Shown here: piece by piece, positions 1 to 9,371 of the stretch | Layout of the letters: every line of letters begins with the position of its first letter | Numbering within the stretch: position 1 is the stretch's first letter | Source: Bradyrhizobium sp. Gha | Lineage (GTDB): Bacteria > Pseudomonadota > Alphaproteobacteria > Rhizobiales > Xanthobacteraceae | Assembly: GCF_900113735.1 (NCBI RefSeq) | Contig: NZ_FOQM01000043.1 | Location: forward strand, 1-60,522 | Direction: 5' to 3' | Length of the DNA stretch: 60,522 bases | Position numbers and translations under genes: made by a program | Notes under the pieces: generated by a model | What the model was told of the DNA's origin: nothing | The model's input: only the letters and a program-made list of their open reading frames with translations | Database searches by the model: none

Positions 1-214
1 TTATCTTCCGGGCGAGCCACTGTGAACCGGCGCAGGATTCCATGCCAACTATGCTTGGTTGTGCGCGAGCAAAAAACTGAAGAAGCGTCTCCCGTCGAAG
101 GCGAACTTTCTGAACAGGTGTGCCGTCGCAGCTTAGGCCAACGACGTGGAACAGGTTCTTGCCAATGTCGATTCCATAGACAGCCGCAGGTCGCGGCAAA
201 TTGCGATGGGCCAT
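1..214 (-). mobile_element. IS110-family transposase, N-terminal part (runs off the left edge)
   Basis: The minus strand from the ATG at 214 reads without a stop to the window edge. It begins MAHRNLPRPAAVYGIDIGKN and continues through FHVVGL, KVRLRRETLLQFF and GMESCAGSQWLARKI. The early D in GIDIGKN and the E in GMESC fit the DEDD catalytic fold of IS110 transposases. A strong ribosome site (GAGGAGAG) lies just upstream. It differs clearly from the two other IS110 genes in this window. It abuts a parB-like remnant and may have cut that gene. Partial only because of the window edge. Confidence 0.85.
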
Positions 215-251
215 TATACTCTCCTCTTTTGATCTGACCTTCCTATAATGA

Positions 252-537
252 GGCAGGAGGACGGGGCGGACCATCCCATTAGTGGTGACGCCCGCAGGGA
301 AGCGGAAAGCTGTCGCCCATCTCGTGGACGCCCACGAAGGCCGATATGGCCAAAGAGGCTGAGCGTCTTCTGGATGGCTCGGGTTGGTTGCCGGAGCCGC
401 TCCGTCTCGTCGCTCCCGATGCGGCGCCAGTGGAGCAGGAGGGCGAGGCGGGCCGTCTGCCCGAATTCCTCGCCGATGAGGAGGATCCCGAAAACGGCAG
501 CGACGAAGATCCGCAACGGCTCGACGCGGCTGAGTGA
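252..537 (+). pseudogene. ParB-like partition protein, 3' remnant with a frameshift
   Basis: Two adjacent frames join into one C-terminus. The first reads TPAGKRKAVAHLVDAHEGRY (about 288-347). The second, one base out, reads AKEAERLLDGSGWLPEPLR and runs through an acidic tail to the stop at 535-537. From memory, ICE- and plasmid-borne ParB-like proteins end with this kind of GTGWLPxPLR segment and an acidic tail. The N-terminal ParB domain is missing and an IS110 gene lies immediately to the left. Family assignment is moderate; the frameshifted state is visible directly. Confidence 0.5.
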
Positions 538-679
538 CATCATGGAGCGGGATGGACGGCCGTCCCGCAGTAGCTGGGGACCGGTCTGCAGCGCCGGTCC
601 CCATTTTTATGCCTGAGATCTGAGAGGGAGAGCCGGGCCGGGAAGGGTTTGAGCCGTCGGGGTCAAAGGAGAGTGCCTG

Positions 680-3600
680 ATGGTTCGACCTGTTCCTGCT
701 CTCCGAAAGAATCCTGCCATGACCGAATCTCTCGTCGGTGGCGCTGCCGCCGCGCCGCTCTCGATGCGTGCCGCTGCAAGTCTCACCTCCGCGGCCGTCA
801 GGGCCGCGCGACAGCTGCTGATCGAACTCGAACGCGGTCGTCGCATCGATGCCGCTGCCCTGCGTTGCGCCATGGAGGGAGCCTTCGATGCCTCCGAGGC
901 GGCCGGCGCCTGGAACTGGAAGACCGCCTATGACGTCTGCGAGGCGGCTACCGTTCTGTTTCTTCGCAAGTTCGGACCGGCCATGCGGGCCAGGGCTGGC
1001 TCGACGGCCGCCATGCTGCCGATGCTGGCGAAAATCGCGAACTGTCTGCCGACCCACACGCGGCGTTCCGAAGACAGTCAGGCACTTCAGCAATTCTCGA
1101 CGCCGATCCCGCTCGGGCTGGCAGCGTGTACCGCGGCCGGCATTATGCCGGCCGATCACGTTCTGGAGCCTTCCGCGGGGACCGGCTTGCTCGCCGTCTT
1201 TGCAGAGCTCGCCGGCGGCGCCTTGGTGTTGAATGAGTTGGCCGGGGCCCGGGCGGGGTTGCTCGAGCATCTATTCGCGGGCGTTAACGTCACGCGGTTC
1301 GATGCTGCTCAGATCGATGACCACCTGGACGTGAGTGTTGCGCCGAGTGTCGTTCTGATGAACCCGCCGTTCTCCGCATTGGCGAATGTCGATCGACGGA
1401 TGACGGATGCGGCTCTCCGTCACATCACTTCAGCGCTCGCGCGTCTCTGCGACGGTGGGCGCCTCGTCGCCATCGCTGGTGCAAGCTTCGCGCCGGATAA
1501 CCCGACATGGCGAGATGCCTTTGTTCGCATCCAGGAACGCGGGCGCGTGGTGTTTTCCGCCGCCGTCGATGGCGCCGTTTACGCCAAGCACGGTACTCAG
1601 ACGGACACAAGGCTGCTTGTGATCGACAAGGTGCCCGCTGCCGATCCGACGGCTTTTCCTGCCTCGCCAGGCATGGCGGCCGATGTCGCTACCTTGCTAG
1701 GCTGGGTGAATCTGCATGTGCCTCCAAGGCTGCCCGTCGCCACGCCATCGGAGATCGTTGTTGTCGGGCGGCCAACGATGTCGCGATCGGTCAGCGCCGT
1801 TGCACCACGCATATCGTCCACTTCGAGAGACGCCGCGCCAGTAAGCGCAGAACTGATCTATGAGACGGTCGAATGGTCCGCGCCGGAAGGCGCCCGGCTC
1901 ACCGATGCTCTTTATGAGGAATACGGACTACAGTCGATCCGCATTCCCGGATCGTGCGCACATCCGACCAAGCTCGTGCAGTCTGCCGCGATGGCGTCCG
2001 TTGCGCCACCGAAGCCATTCTATCGTCCGCACCTGCCGGCCAATGTGATGGCCGACGGAGTTCTGTCGGATGCCCAGCTGGAGAGTGTCATCTATGCCGG
2101 CGAGGCGCATTCCGAATTCCTGGCAGGCTCCTGGACGGTCGACACGACCTTTGATGTTGTGGCCGCTGCGCGCGACGACGCAGAGAATGCCGTCCGCTTT
2201 CGCCGCGGCTGGTTTTTGGGCGATGGCACCGGGGCGGGCAAGGGGCGGCAAGTCGCCGGGATTCTGCTCGACAATTGGCTCAAGGGCCGTCGTCGTGCGG
2301 TCTGGATCAGCAAGTCCGACAAGCTGATCGAGGACGCGCAGCGCGATTGGTCCGCGCTCGGCATGGAGCGCCTGCTCGTTACGCCCTTGTCTCGGTTTCG
2401 CCAGGGCGCGCCGATCCGGCTTGCGGAAGGCGTCCTTTTTACCACCTACGCCACGCTACGGACCGACGAGCGCGGCGAGAAGCTTTCGCGTGTCAGGCAA
2501 ATCGTCGAATGGTTGGGCTCCGACTTCGACGGAGTGATCGTCTTCGATGAGAGCCACGCCATGCAGAATGCGGTCGGGGGCAAGGGCGAGCGGGGTGACC
2601 AGGCGGCCTCTCAGCAGGGGCGCGCTGGCCTTAGGCTCCAGCACGCCTTGCCAAATGCCCGCGTGGTGTATGTGTCGGCGACAGGCGCCACCACAGTTCA
2701 TAACCTCGCTTATGCCCAACGCCTCGGCCTTTGGGGCGGCGCCGACTTTCCATTCGGCACCCGTGCTGAGTTCGTCGAAGCGATCGAGGAAGGCGGGGTC
2801 GCGGCGATGGAGGTGCTGGCGCGCGACCTCAAGGCGCTCGGTCTCTACGCCGCTCGCTCGCTCTCTTACGAGGGCGTCGCGTACGATCTCGTCGATCACC
2901 AGCTGACGCCGGAGCAGGTTCGCATCTACGACGCCTATGCCGGTGCGTTCAGCGTCATCCATAATAACCTCGATGCGGCGATGCGAGCCGCCAACATAAC
3001 CGGCGCAACGGGAACGCTGAACGGGCAAGCCAAGTCTGCGGCACGCTCCGCTTTCGAAAGCGCGAAGCAGCGCTTCTTCGGCCACCTCCTGACTTCGATG
3101 AAGACCCCGTCGCTGGTCCGATCGATCGAGCGCGACCTTGATGCTGGCCACGCCGCTGTCATCCAGATCGTGTCGACGGGCGAAGCGCTGATGGAGCGCC
3201 GGCTCGCCGAGATCCCGACTGAAGAGTGGGGCGACGTCCAGGTCGACATCACGCCGCGCGAGTATGTCCTCGACTATCTCGCCCACTCCTTTCCGGTCCA
3301 GCTCTACGAGCCCTTCACCGACCCGGAGGGCAACCTCTGCTCCCGGCCTGCCTATCGCGACGGCCAGCCGGTCGAGAGCGGGGAAGCCGTCGCACGACGC
3401 GACCGTCTCATCGAGAAGCTTGCATCACTACCGCCGGTACCGGGCGCGCTGGATCAGGTGGTGCAGCGTTTTGGCACCGACATGGTCGCGGAAGTAACCG
3501 GTCGCTCGCGACGCATCGTTCGCAAGGGCGACCGGCTAGTGGTTGAAAATCGCGCGGGCTCGGCGAACCTCGCGGAGACCTCGGCCTTCATGGATGACGT

Positions 3601-5041
3601 CAAGCGCATTCTCGTTTTCTCCGACGCCGGCGGCACGGGGAGGAGCTACCATGCCGAACTGTCGGCCCGGAATCGCCGCTTGCGGGTCCACTACCTGCTC
3701 GAGCCCGGCTGGAAGGCCGACGCCGCAATCCAAGGTCTTGGCCGGACCAACCGGACCAACCAGGCGCAGCCACCGCTGTTCCGCCCCATCGCGACCGACG
3801 TGAAGGCCGAAAAGCGCTTTCTCAGCACCATTGCGCGCCGGCTCGATACGCTGGGTGCCATTACGCGAGGCCAGCGCCAGACCGGAGGGCAGGGCCTGTT
3901 CCGGCCCGAGGACAATCTCGAAAGCCAGTACGGACGTGATGCGTTGCGCCAGCTCTACACGCTGCTCGCGCGAGGCAAGGTCGACGGCTGCTCGCTCGAA
4001 CGGTTCGAGGATGCGACCGGTCTGAAGCTCATGGATGCCAATGGGCTCAGGGATGACCTGCCGCCGATCACGACCTTTCTGAACAGGCTATTGGCGCTCT
4101 CCATTGACCTGCAGAATGTGCTGTTTACCGCCTTCGAGCAGCTCTTGACCGCTCGGATCGAAGGCGCGGTTGCATCCGGCACCTACGACGTCGGACTGGA
4201 AACCCTCCGTGCCGAAAGCTTTGTCGTCGCCGACCGGCGGACGATCTACGTCCATCCCGGCACTGGCGCCGAGACCCGGCTGCTCACGATCTGCCAGCGT
4301 CAGCGCAATCATCCTGTGGGTCTGGATGACGCTCTTGCTCGTCTTTCCGATCGTCAGGCCGTCCTGCTCGTCAATGAGCGCTCGGGACGAGCCGCCGTGC
4401 AGGTCCCCGCGGCGAGCGTCATGCTCGACGACGGCGAGATCGAGCGGCGCGTCCGCCTGATCCGCCCGATGGATCAGCACATGGTCCCCTTGACCATCAT
4501 GGCCGAAAGTCATTGGGACGAAGCGGATCGTGAACGCTTCGGCGCGACCTGGCTGGCGGAACTTGCTGAGATCCCAGAGTTCACGGAAAGCACGATCCAC
4601 GTCGTGGCGGGCCTGCTGCTACCGATCTGGAAGCGGCTGCCGAACGAATCGACCCGCGTCTATCGGCTTCAGACCGATGCGGGCGAGCGCATCATCGGCC
4701 GGAAGGTTTCGGCCGCGTGGGTCGCAAGCGTCCTTGCGACGGACGCGCCTTCGCTGACGCCAGACGCTGCCTTTGCCGCGCTGATGGAGGGACAAACCGT
4801 CCTCGATCTCGCGGAGGGGCTCCAGCTTCGCCGTGTCCGGGTAATGGGCGCATACCGCATCGAGCTGTCAGGTTTCAATGACACGATGCGCGATCGCCTC
4901 CGTGCTTACGGCCTCTTTGGGGAGATCATCTCCTGGAAGCTGCGCATGTTCGTACCCACGGACGCGAGCGGTGTGGAGGTCCTGTCGAAAGTGCTCGACA
5001 CGTATCCGGTAGCGCGCATCGGCGAGCGGGAGGCCGCCTGA
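680..5041 (+). CDS. Strawberry-notch-type helicase with N-terminal methyltransferase-like domain
   Basis: A 1453-residue protein. An N-terminal class I methyltransferase-like part carries the N6-adenine motif in VVLMNPPFSA (about residue 226). It is followed by an SF2 helicase core of the strawberry-notch type, with Walker A GDGTGAGKGRQ (about 515), DEAH-like VIVFDESH (about 622) and the C-terminal QGLGRTNRTNQ arginine-finger motif (about 1020). Such bifunctional proteins are common on rhizobial ICEs and plasmids; the substrate is unknown to me. The start at 680 has a good ribosome site (AAAGGAGA); ATG 719 is an alternative. Its stop overlaps the start of the toprim gene (TGATG), so the two are translationally coupled and probably act together on DNA. 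Confidence 0.8.
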   Translation: MVRPVPALRKNPAMTESLVGGAAAAPLSMRAAASLTSAAVRAARQLLIELERGRRIDAAALRCAMEGAFDASEAAGAWNWKTAYDVCEAATVLFLRKFGPAMRARAGSTAAMLPMLAKIANCLPTHTRRSEDSQALQQFSTPIPLGLAACTAAGIMPADHVLEPSAGTGLLAVFAELAGGALVLNELAGARAGLLEHLFAGVNVTRFDAAQIDDHLDVSVAPSVVLMNPPFSALANVDRRMTDAALRHITSALARLCDGGRLVAIAGASFAPDNPTWRDAFVRIQERGRVVFSAAVDGAVYAKHGTQTDTRLLVIDKVPAADPTAFPASPGMAADVATLLGWVNLHVPPRLPVATPSEIVVVGRPTMSRSVSAVAPRISSTSRDAAPVSAELIYETVEWSAPEGARLTDALYEEYGLQSIRIPGSCAHPTKLVQSAAMASVAPPKPFYRPHLPANVMADGVLSDAQLESVIYAGEAHSEFLAGSWTVDTTFDVVAAARDDAENAVRFRRGWFLGDGTGAGKGRQVAGILLDNWLKGRRRAVWISKSDKLIEDAQRDWSALGMERLLVTPLSRFRQGAPIRLAEGVLFTTYATLRTDERGEKLSRVRQIVEWLGSDFDGVIVFDESHAMQNAVGGKGERGDQAASQQGRAGLRLQHALPNARVVYVSATGATTVHNLAYAQRLGLWGGADFPFGTRAEFVEAIEEGGVAAMEVLARDLKALGLYAARSLSYEGVAYDLVDHQLTPEQVRIYDAYAGAFSVIHNNLDAAMRAANITGATGTLNGQAKSAARSAFESAKQRFFGHLLTSMKTPSLVRSIERDLDAGHAAVIQIVSTGEALMERRLAEIPTEEWGDVQVDITPREYVLDYLAHSFPVQLYEPFTDPEGNLCSRPAYRDGQPVESGEAVARRDRLIEKLASLPPVPGALDQVVQRFGTDMVAEVTGRSRRIVRKGDRLVVENRAGSANLAETSAFMDDVKRILVFSDAGGTGRSYHAELSARNRRLRVHYLLEPGWKADAAIQGLGRTNRTNQAQPPLFRPIATDVKAEKRFLSTIARRLDTLGAITRGQRQTGGQGLFRPEDNLESQYGRDALRQLYTLLARGKVDGCSLERFEDATGLKLMDANGLRDDLPPITTFLNRLLALSIDLQNVLFTAFEQLLTARIEGAVASGTYDVGLETLRAESFVVADRRTIYVHPGTGAETRLLTICQRQRNHPVGLDDALARLSDRQAVLLVNERSGRAAVQVPAASVMLDDGEIERRVRLIRPMDQHMVPLTIMAESHWDEADRERFGATWLAELAEIPEFTESTIHVVAGLLLPIWKRLPNESTRVYRLQTDAGERIIGRKVSAAWVASVLATDAPSLTPDAAFAALMEGQTVLDLAEGLQLRRVRVMGAYRIELSGFNDTMRDRLRAYGLFGEIISWKLRMFVPTDASGVEVLSKVLDTYPVARIGEREAA

Positions 5042-6102
5042 TGTCCCGCGATGCATCCGAACTGGCACGACGCCTCGCGCGCGAGGCCGAGGCGGTGTGC
5101 CGACACTATCTCTCTCACGGCAAGCGCGCGGGGCGATACTGGGTGGTCGGCGACGTCCACAACACCCCGGGGCGCTCGTTGTTTGTACGGCTCCAGGAAT
5201 CGCCGAAGGGACCCGCTGGGAAATGGTCCGATGCCGCGACCGGGGAACATGGCGATCTCCTCGACATCATCCGCGAAAGCCTTGCCTTGCGAGACTTCCG
5301 CGAAGCCGCCGAGGAGGCGAGGCGCTTTCTGAAGCTGCCTCGTTCTGAGGAGCAATCACTCCCGAGAACCGTTCGTCCAGTCGTGCCGGCCGGATCGCAA
5401 GAAGCCGCCCGTCGACTTTTCGCGATGTCCGGCCCGATCGAAGGGACGTTGGTTGAAACGTATTTGCAACGTCGTGGAATAAGCGAAATCCACCATGGTG
5501 GTAGCCTGCGCTTCCACCCACGTTGCTACTACCGACCGGACGAGCATTTGCCGACTGAAACCTGGCCGGCGATGATAAGCTCTGTCACGGACCTCGAGGG
5601 ACGGATCACCGGCGTGCATCGCACCTGGCTAGATCCACACGGCTTTGATCGCGTGCGGCTCGGCAAGGCCCCGATCGACACGCCACGGCGGGCCATGGGC
5701 GATTTGCTCGGTAACGCCGTTCGTTTCGGCCTGGTCGATGACGTGCTCGCTGCCGGCGAGGGGATCGAGACCATGCTGTCACTGCGTTACGCACTGCCGG
5801 CCCTGCCCATGGCCGCCGCGCTTTCGGCTAACCACCTCGCAGCCATGTTGCTGCCGTCTGGCCTACGCCGACTCTATATCGCCCGCGATGAAGATGCTGC
5901 CGGAGATGCCGCACAGGCTATTCTCACCCAGCGCGCGGAAGCCGCCGGCATTGAAGCGATCGCATTGTCGCCCCGGCTGGGCGATTTCAACGAAAATCTG
6001 CACATCTTCGCCCTCGAGGCCCTCCGAGGAGCGTTGCTACTTCAACTCGTACCGGAGGACGTCGTCCGTTTCCTGCATTCGTCGATGGCAACCGCGGAAT
6101 AG
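5041..6102 (+). CDS. Toprim-domain protein (primase/DUF7146-like)
   Basis: A 353-residue protein coupled by TGATG overlap to the helicase gene upstream. The N-terminal part (WVVGDVHNTPGRSLFVRL, GKWSDAATGEHGDLLDII) resembles the zinc-finger-less primase-like domain of mobile-element toprim proteins. The toprim fold follows, with the catalytic glutamate in AAGEGIETML (about residues 238-247) and the acidic pair in YIARDEDAAGD (about 279-289). A role in priming or DNA processing during ICE transfer or replication is inferred from the domains and the fixed pairing with the helicase. The biochemical activity is untested. Confidence 0.8.
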   Translation: MSRDASELARRLAREAEAVCRHYLSHGKRAGRYWVVGDVHNTPGRSLFVRLQESPKGPAGKWSDAATGEHGDLLDIIRESLALRDFREAAEEARRFLKLPRSEEQSLPRTVRPVVPAGSQEAARRLFAMSGPIEGTLVETYLQRRGISEIHHGGSLRFHPRCYYRPDEHLPTETWPAMISSVTDLEGRITGVHRTWLDPHGFDRVRLGKAPIDTPRRAMGDLLGNAVRFGLVDDVLAAGEGIETMLSLRYALPALPMAAALSANHLAAMLLPSGLRRLYIARDEDAAGDAAQAILTQRAEAAGIEAIALSPRLGDFNENLHIFALEALRGALLLQLVPEDVVRFLHSSMATAE

Positions 6103-6472
6103 CCCCGGAAATTCGATAACCGTCGACAGGTCGGTCGCGGTGCGGCCACTGCCGGAAGAGGACGCGACCACGGCCTTCTAGAGGGCGATCGGACGGCAAG
6201 CGGCTCGAGCGGCAATGGCTGCGTCCGGCTATTTTCCGCCGCGCGCCGGCGACGAGAAGACACATTAGCCATCTGGCGAGCGCGCTTTGCATCGCGAAGC
6301 AAAATAGCCGGCCTCCGCCATCCTCCGCTGCGCTTCGGCCCTCCGCTTCCGCCTACGCCCGCTGGGCTTCGGCGGACAAGCTGCTTCGGGTTCTGGCCCG
6401 TTCCGCCCGCCGTCTGAGTGATCGCCACGAAGGCCGCGATGGTCGCGGCCGATCCGGCAAAGGATCGCCTCC
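6103..6472. other. 370-base leader region upstream of the DUF2493 gene
   Basis: No gene is seen here. The region contains CCTCCGCTGCGCTTCGGCCC (6322-6341) and, 80 bases on, the palindrome-bearing element at 6421-6450. Both recur, in the same order, in front of the DUF736 gene at 8563. This points to a shared leader or regulatory sequence rather than random spacer. Confidence 0.6.
6421..6450 (+). promoter_or_regulatory. Palindromic leader element, copy 1
   Basis: GGCCGCGATGGTCGCGGCC (6432-6450) is a perfect 8-bp inverted repeat around TGG. The 28-base stretch beginning ATCGCCA at 6421 matches 24 of 28 positions with copy 2 at 8508. It ends 23 bases before the ATG at 6473. It could be an operator or an RNA hairpin; the sequence alone does not decide. 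Confidence 0.5.
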
Positions 6473-7396
6473 ATGACCGACCAGGATGACATCGAACCGC
6501 CGCACGCCGCATCTGCGACCGAACACGTTCTTACCGAATTGCAGCTCTTCGGTTACCGCCCCTTCGACGACGAGCCCGATCCGCGCCCGCTTCCTGAGGG
6601 CAGGATCATCACCGGTGCCGTCGCCGACATCTTCGATGCCCTGGTCGCCACGTTGAGCGACACGCGGCTCGAGCCGGACCTGGACGATCTGCTCTGGTCG
6701 ACCGTCAACCTGTTCCATCGTGCCGTCGACCGCGTCGGTCGCCAGCTCGACGACAACGAACGGGCGCAGCAGAAGAGTCAGCGCGAGCAGGACGGCTCCG
6801 AAGTTCGATCCGTCGAACTCGAACGCATCACGGCGGAAGGCATCACGTTGATTGAGCGCCGCAACTGCCTGGAGCTCTTCCGTGATCAGGCCATAGAGCG
6901 ATTCGAGACTCACACCGGCTCATTCTGGCGCCCCCGATCAGGATCGCTGGTGAACCACCGCACCCTGAGCGCGGCGATGATCGACTCCCGCGACTTCATC
7001 GCAGCCAAGCGCCGTGCCGAGACCGAAATCATGCTGCCGTCAGGGCCGAAGATTGCGCTCACCGGAGGGCTTGACTTCATTGATCATCGCCTGATCTGGG
7101 ATCGCCTCGACAAGGTTCACGCCAAGCATCCCGACATGGTCCTGCTCCACGGCGGCTCCCCGAAGGGAGCCGAACTGATCGCCTCCAAATGGGCAACCAC
7201 CCGCAAGGTGCCTCAGATCGCTTTCAAGCCCGACTGGACGAAACATGCCAAGGCAGCGCCGTTCAAGCGCAACGACGCCATGCTTGAACTCCTGCCGATC
7301 GGCGTCCTGCACTTCCCGGGCACTGGAATCCAGGACAACCTCGCCGACAAAGCGAAGCGGCTCGGCATCCCGGTCTGGAGGTTCGGCGGCGCGTGA
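6473..7396 (+). CDS. DUF2493 (SLOG-like) protein
   Basis: A 307-residue protein. The C-terminal half has the Rossmann-like DUF2493 pattern: IALTGGLDFIDHRLIWDRLD (about 190-209), then VLLHGGSPKGAELIASKWA and the closing IPVWRFGG. This domain belongs to the SLOG superfamily, proposed to bind nucleotides or nucleotide-derived ligands. The N-terminal half is charged and unrecognised. The gene is a regular member of this ICE class, between the toprim gene and DUF736. Function in transfer is unknown. Confidence 0.75.
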   Translation: MTDQDDIEPPHAASATEHVLTELQLFGYRPFDDEPDPRPLPEGRIITGAVADIFDALVATLSDTRLEPDLDDLLWSTVNLFHRAVDRVGRQLDDNERAQQKSQREQDGSEVRSVELERITAEGITLIERRNCLELFRDQAIERFETHTGSFWRPRSGSLVNHRTLSAAMIDSRDFIAAKRRAETEIMLPSGPKIALTGGLDFIDHRLIWDRLDKVHAKHPDMVLLHGGSPKGAELIASKWATTRKVPQIAFKPDWTKHAKAAPFKRNDAMLELLPIGVLHFPGTGIQDNLADKAKRLGIPVWRFGGA

Positions 7397-7536
7397 GCGC
7401 CGTCTGCTTGACTGAGTCTTCGAGGCGAAATTGCTCACGCCGCAACTCTGCCTCCTTTTCGGTTTCATATCCAGAGTTGCGCCGTGGTGGTGGTGGAAGG
7501 TGCGACTGGTACATCTATGCACATGGAGCCACCACC

Positions 7537-7986
7537 ATGCCCGCTCTTGGGCTTGTTCTCAACGCGCTCGGCATTGGCTTGTTCTGCTGGGCGATCTTTG
7601 CGCTCGCCGTGTATGCCCTGCCGTTTTTTGTCGCACTCAGTATCGGAATGACTGCATTTCAGAGCGGCGCCGGTCTCATTGGCGCGCTGCTTATCGCAAT
7701 GGCCGGCGCTGCGCTGACGCTCGTCCTCGGCCAGGTCGCCGTCGCGGTTATTCGGTCGTTAGCCTTGCGTATCGCTATCGCGACAGCATTTGCTGTTCCC
7801 GCCGCGGTCGCCGGCTATCATGTGGTGTTCGCCGTGTCTCAGATCGGGGTGCCTTCGCTGGCTTGGCGTGAGATCTTCGCTTGCCTGGGCGCGGTTTGCA
7901 TTGGCGTCACGTCATGGACGCGCTTGATGGTTTCGGCGGAGACCCGCCCGTTCGAGCCGGGTGGGGTGCTGGGGAACCCGTCCTAG
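7537..7986 (+). CDS. Small multi-pass membrane protein, unknown function
   Basis: Start chosen at ATG 7537, which has GGAG ten bases upstream; the longer frame from 7393 has a low-complexity, non-protein-like beginning. The 149 residues contain four likely membrane segments: LVLNALGIGLFCWAIFALAV, the region around FFVALSIGM, LIGALLIAMAGAALTLVLG and LRIAIATAFAVPAAVAGYHV. The tail is short and polar. It follows the DUF2493 gene on the same strand and may be cotranscribed. I do not recognise a family. Confidence 0.6.
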   Translation: MPALGLVLNALGIGLFCWAIFALAVYALPFFVALSIGMTAFQSGAGLIGALLIAMAGAALTLVLGQVAVAVIRSLALRIAIATAFAVPAAVAGYHVVFAVSQIGVPSLAWREIFACLGAVCIGVTSWTRLMVSAETRPFEPGGVLGNPS

Positions 7987-8562
7987 CCCAGTTCTACGGC
8001 CGCATGGTGCGAGGGATGATCGTTTCCCGCCTTCATCGTCGTACAGGTGCGCGTAGATCTGGGCGGTGAACGGGGATGATCGAAACATGAGCGCGGGAGA
8101 GGCAGTCTCCTCGGAACGCGTCGATCAAGCTGCCGGCATTCGGTCAAGCCCACGCAGCCGCGGCAGAGCGATGTTACCTCGTTCGGTTCCTGGGAGACAA
8201 TGCCGCCCTTTGCAGGAGATTGTTTCTCTTTCCGCGCTGAATCGTTCCGACCTCTTGTTCATCAAAACTGAGATAGCGACGCTTCTCCAGAGATTGTGGT
8301 TCAGCACGCGGAAGCACGTGGCCTCGTTGATGGCTTGATCTGGCCGAAGACCGGCTTCGCCTCGATCGTCTGAGCCGCAACGCCGTTGATGCGACTTTCT
8401 TCCCCTGGGCTTCGCCCATTCCTCGCGAGACAAGAAAGTCGCCACAACGACGTCCTCCGCTGCGCTCCGGCCCGAGCGGGTGCGTCGCCGATCGTCCTCG
8501 GCCCTAGATCGCCATCGAGGCCGCGGTGGTCGCGGGCTCGAAAACACAACAGGAGAAGTGAC
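7987..8562. other. 576-base region without a confident gene
   Basis: An open frame at 8066-8338 (90 codons) exists, but it is rich in S, R and L, has no convincing ribosome site and I recognise nothing in it. The right half holds a leader shared with the region before 6473: CCTCCGCTGCGCTCCGGCCC at 8454-8473 and the palindromic element at 8508-8535. Confidence 0.5.
8508..8535 (+). promoter_or_regulatory. Palindromic leader element, copy 2
   Basis: Begins ATCGCCATCGAGGCCGCGG and matches copy 1 (6421) at 24 of 28 positions. The inverted repeat is shortened to CCGCG-GTGGT-CGCGG. It lies 27 bases before the DUF736 start codon, much as copy 1 sits before the DUF2493 gene. Confidence 0.5.
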
Positions 8563-8883
8563 ATGGCTAACATTGGTTCTTTCAAGAAAGTCGGCAATGA
8601 TTTCCAGGGCGAGATCGTCACCCTGAGCCTGCAAGCCAAGGGCGTCCGTATCGTCGCCGAGACCAACCGCTCCAATGACAACGCTCCAAGCCACCGCATC
8701 TATGTGGGTCGCGCGGAGATTGGCGCAGCCTGGTCGAAGCGTTCCGAAGAGGGCCGCGACTACCTCTCGCTCAAGCTCGACGATCCCTCGTTCAACGCTC
8801 CGATCTACGCGAACCTGTTCGATGACGAGGGCGGTGAAGGGTACACCCTGCTCTGGTCGCGGGCGCGCAAGACCGGCGAGTAG
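8563..8883 (+). CDS. DUF736 family protein
   Basis: A 106-residue protein beginning MANIGSFKKVGNDFQGEIVT, with the characteristic NAPSHRIYVGRAEIGAAW and a closing YTLLWSRARK. DUF736 proteins are small, well conserved and found almost only on alphaproteobacterial plasmids and ICEs. The role is unknown; the compact beta-rich pattern suggests a nucleic-acid or protein-binding accessory of transfer. Ribosome site AGGAGAAG lies close upstream. A hairpin terminator follows immediately, so it is probably a single-gene unit or the end of one. Confidence 0.85.
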   Translation: MANIGSFKKVGNDFQGEIVTLSLQAKGVRIVAETNRSNDNAPSHRIYVGRAEIGAAWSKRSEEGRDYLSLKLDDPSFNAPIYANLFDDEGGEGYTLLWSRARKTGE

Positions 8884-8889
8884 GGCTCC

Positions 8890-8919
8890 AAGCCCCGTCC
8901 GGTCCGCCGGGCGGGGCTT
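8890..8919 (+). terminator. Hairpin terminator after DUF736
   Basis: AAGCCCCGTCCGG / TCCG / CCGGGCGGGGCTT forms a 13-bp GC-rich stem with one G-T wobble and a 4-base loop, starting 7 bases after the stop codon. The downstream T run is weak (CTTCTCATCC). It is likely an intrinsic or hairpin-assisted terminator. Confidence 0.7.
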
Positions 8920-9052
8920 CTCATCCTTCCAGGCGTCAGTGAGCGCAAACCGGCCGCTGGATCGAACGGCTCGAGATCAATCACTCGGCCTGCCCCCGAG
9001 TCCTTTTCTTAGTGCTTGTGGGCGGGCCAGTGAGCAGGTGGCGCCTCGACAC

Positions 9053-9226
9053 CTAGGCTGCGCGCGAGTGATCGACAACGTCGATACCCGCCGCATACAC
9101 GCTTCGCTCGAGTGCACTGATATAAGTGCGGTCAATCTCAGCACGATGAGCCAATTCCTCCTGTGACAGACCACGGGCCTGCCGGAGCTTCCGCAAATTG
9201 ATTGCAAGTATCTCGCGTATATCCAT
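9053..9226 (-). pseudogene. XRE-type helix-turn-helix regulator, frameshifted near the C-terminus
   Basis: From ATG 9226 the minus strand reads MDIREILAINLRKLRQARGL, then SQEELAHRAEIDRTYISALERSVYAAG, a classic XRE DNA-binding domain with helix-turn-helix at about residues 18-45. The frame then ends early in DHSRAA. Another frame across the same bases reads SLARSLGVEAP, which resembles the usual end of these proteins (VVDRLAxxLGVxA), so one indel near 9070 probably truncated the gene. It may have been a lysogeny-type repressor of ICE functions. The DNA-binding part is complete, so residual function is possible. Confidence 0.65.
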
Positions 9227-9371
9227 GCGAAGAGGGCATGTTCTTGAAGAGTATTTCACCACGGAGTATTCTCGACAAAACGCGATCCGGACGGCTCCCG
9301 CGAAGATTTTGTCGCTTCTGCTCCTTGCTGCCCGCGTGTTAGAAATTGTCTAAACTAAGGCGTGGACTCTT

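Noticed and set aside
2456..3286. 276-codon open frame on the minus strand
   Set aside because: Shadow of the helicase gene; the plus strand carries clear motifs across the same bases.
8066..8338. 90-codon open frame between the membrane-protein gene and DUF736
   Set aside because: No ribosome site, no recognisable pattern, and it overlaps open frames on the other strand.
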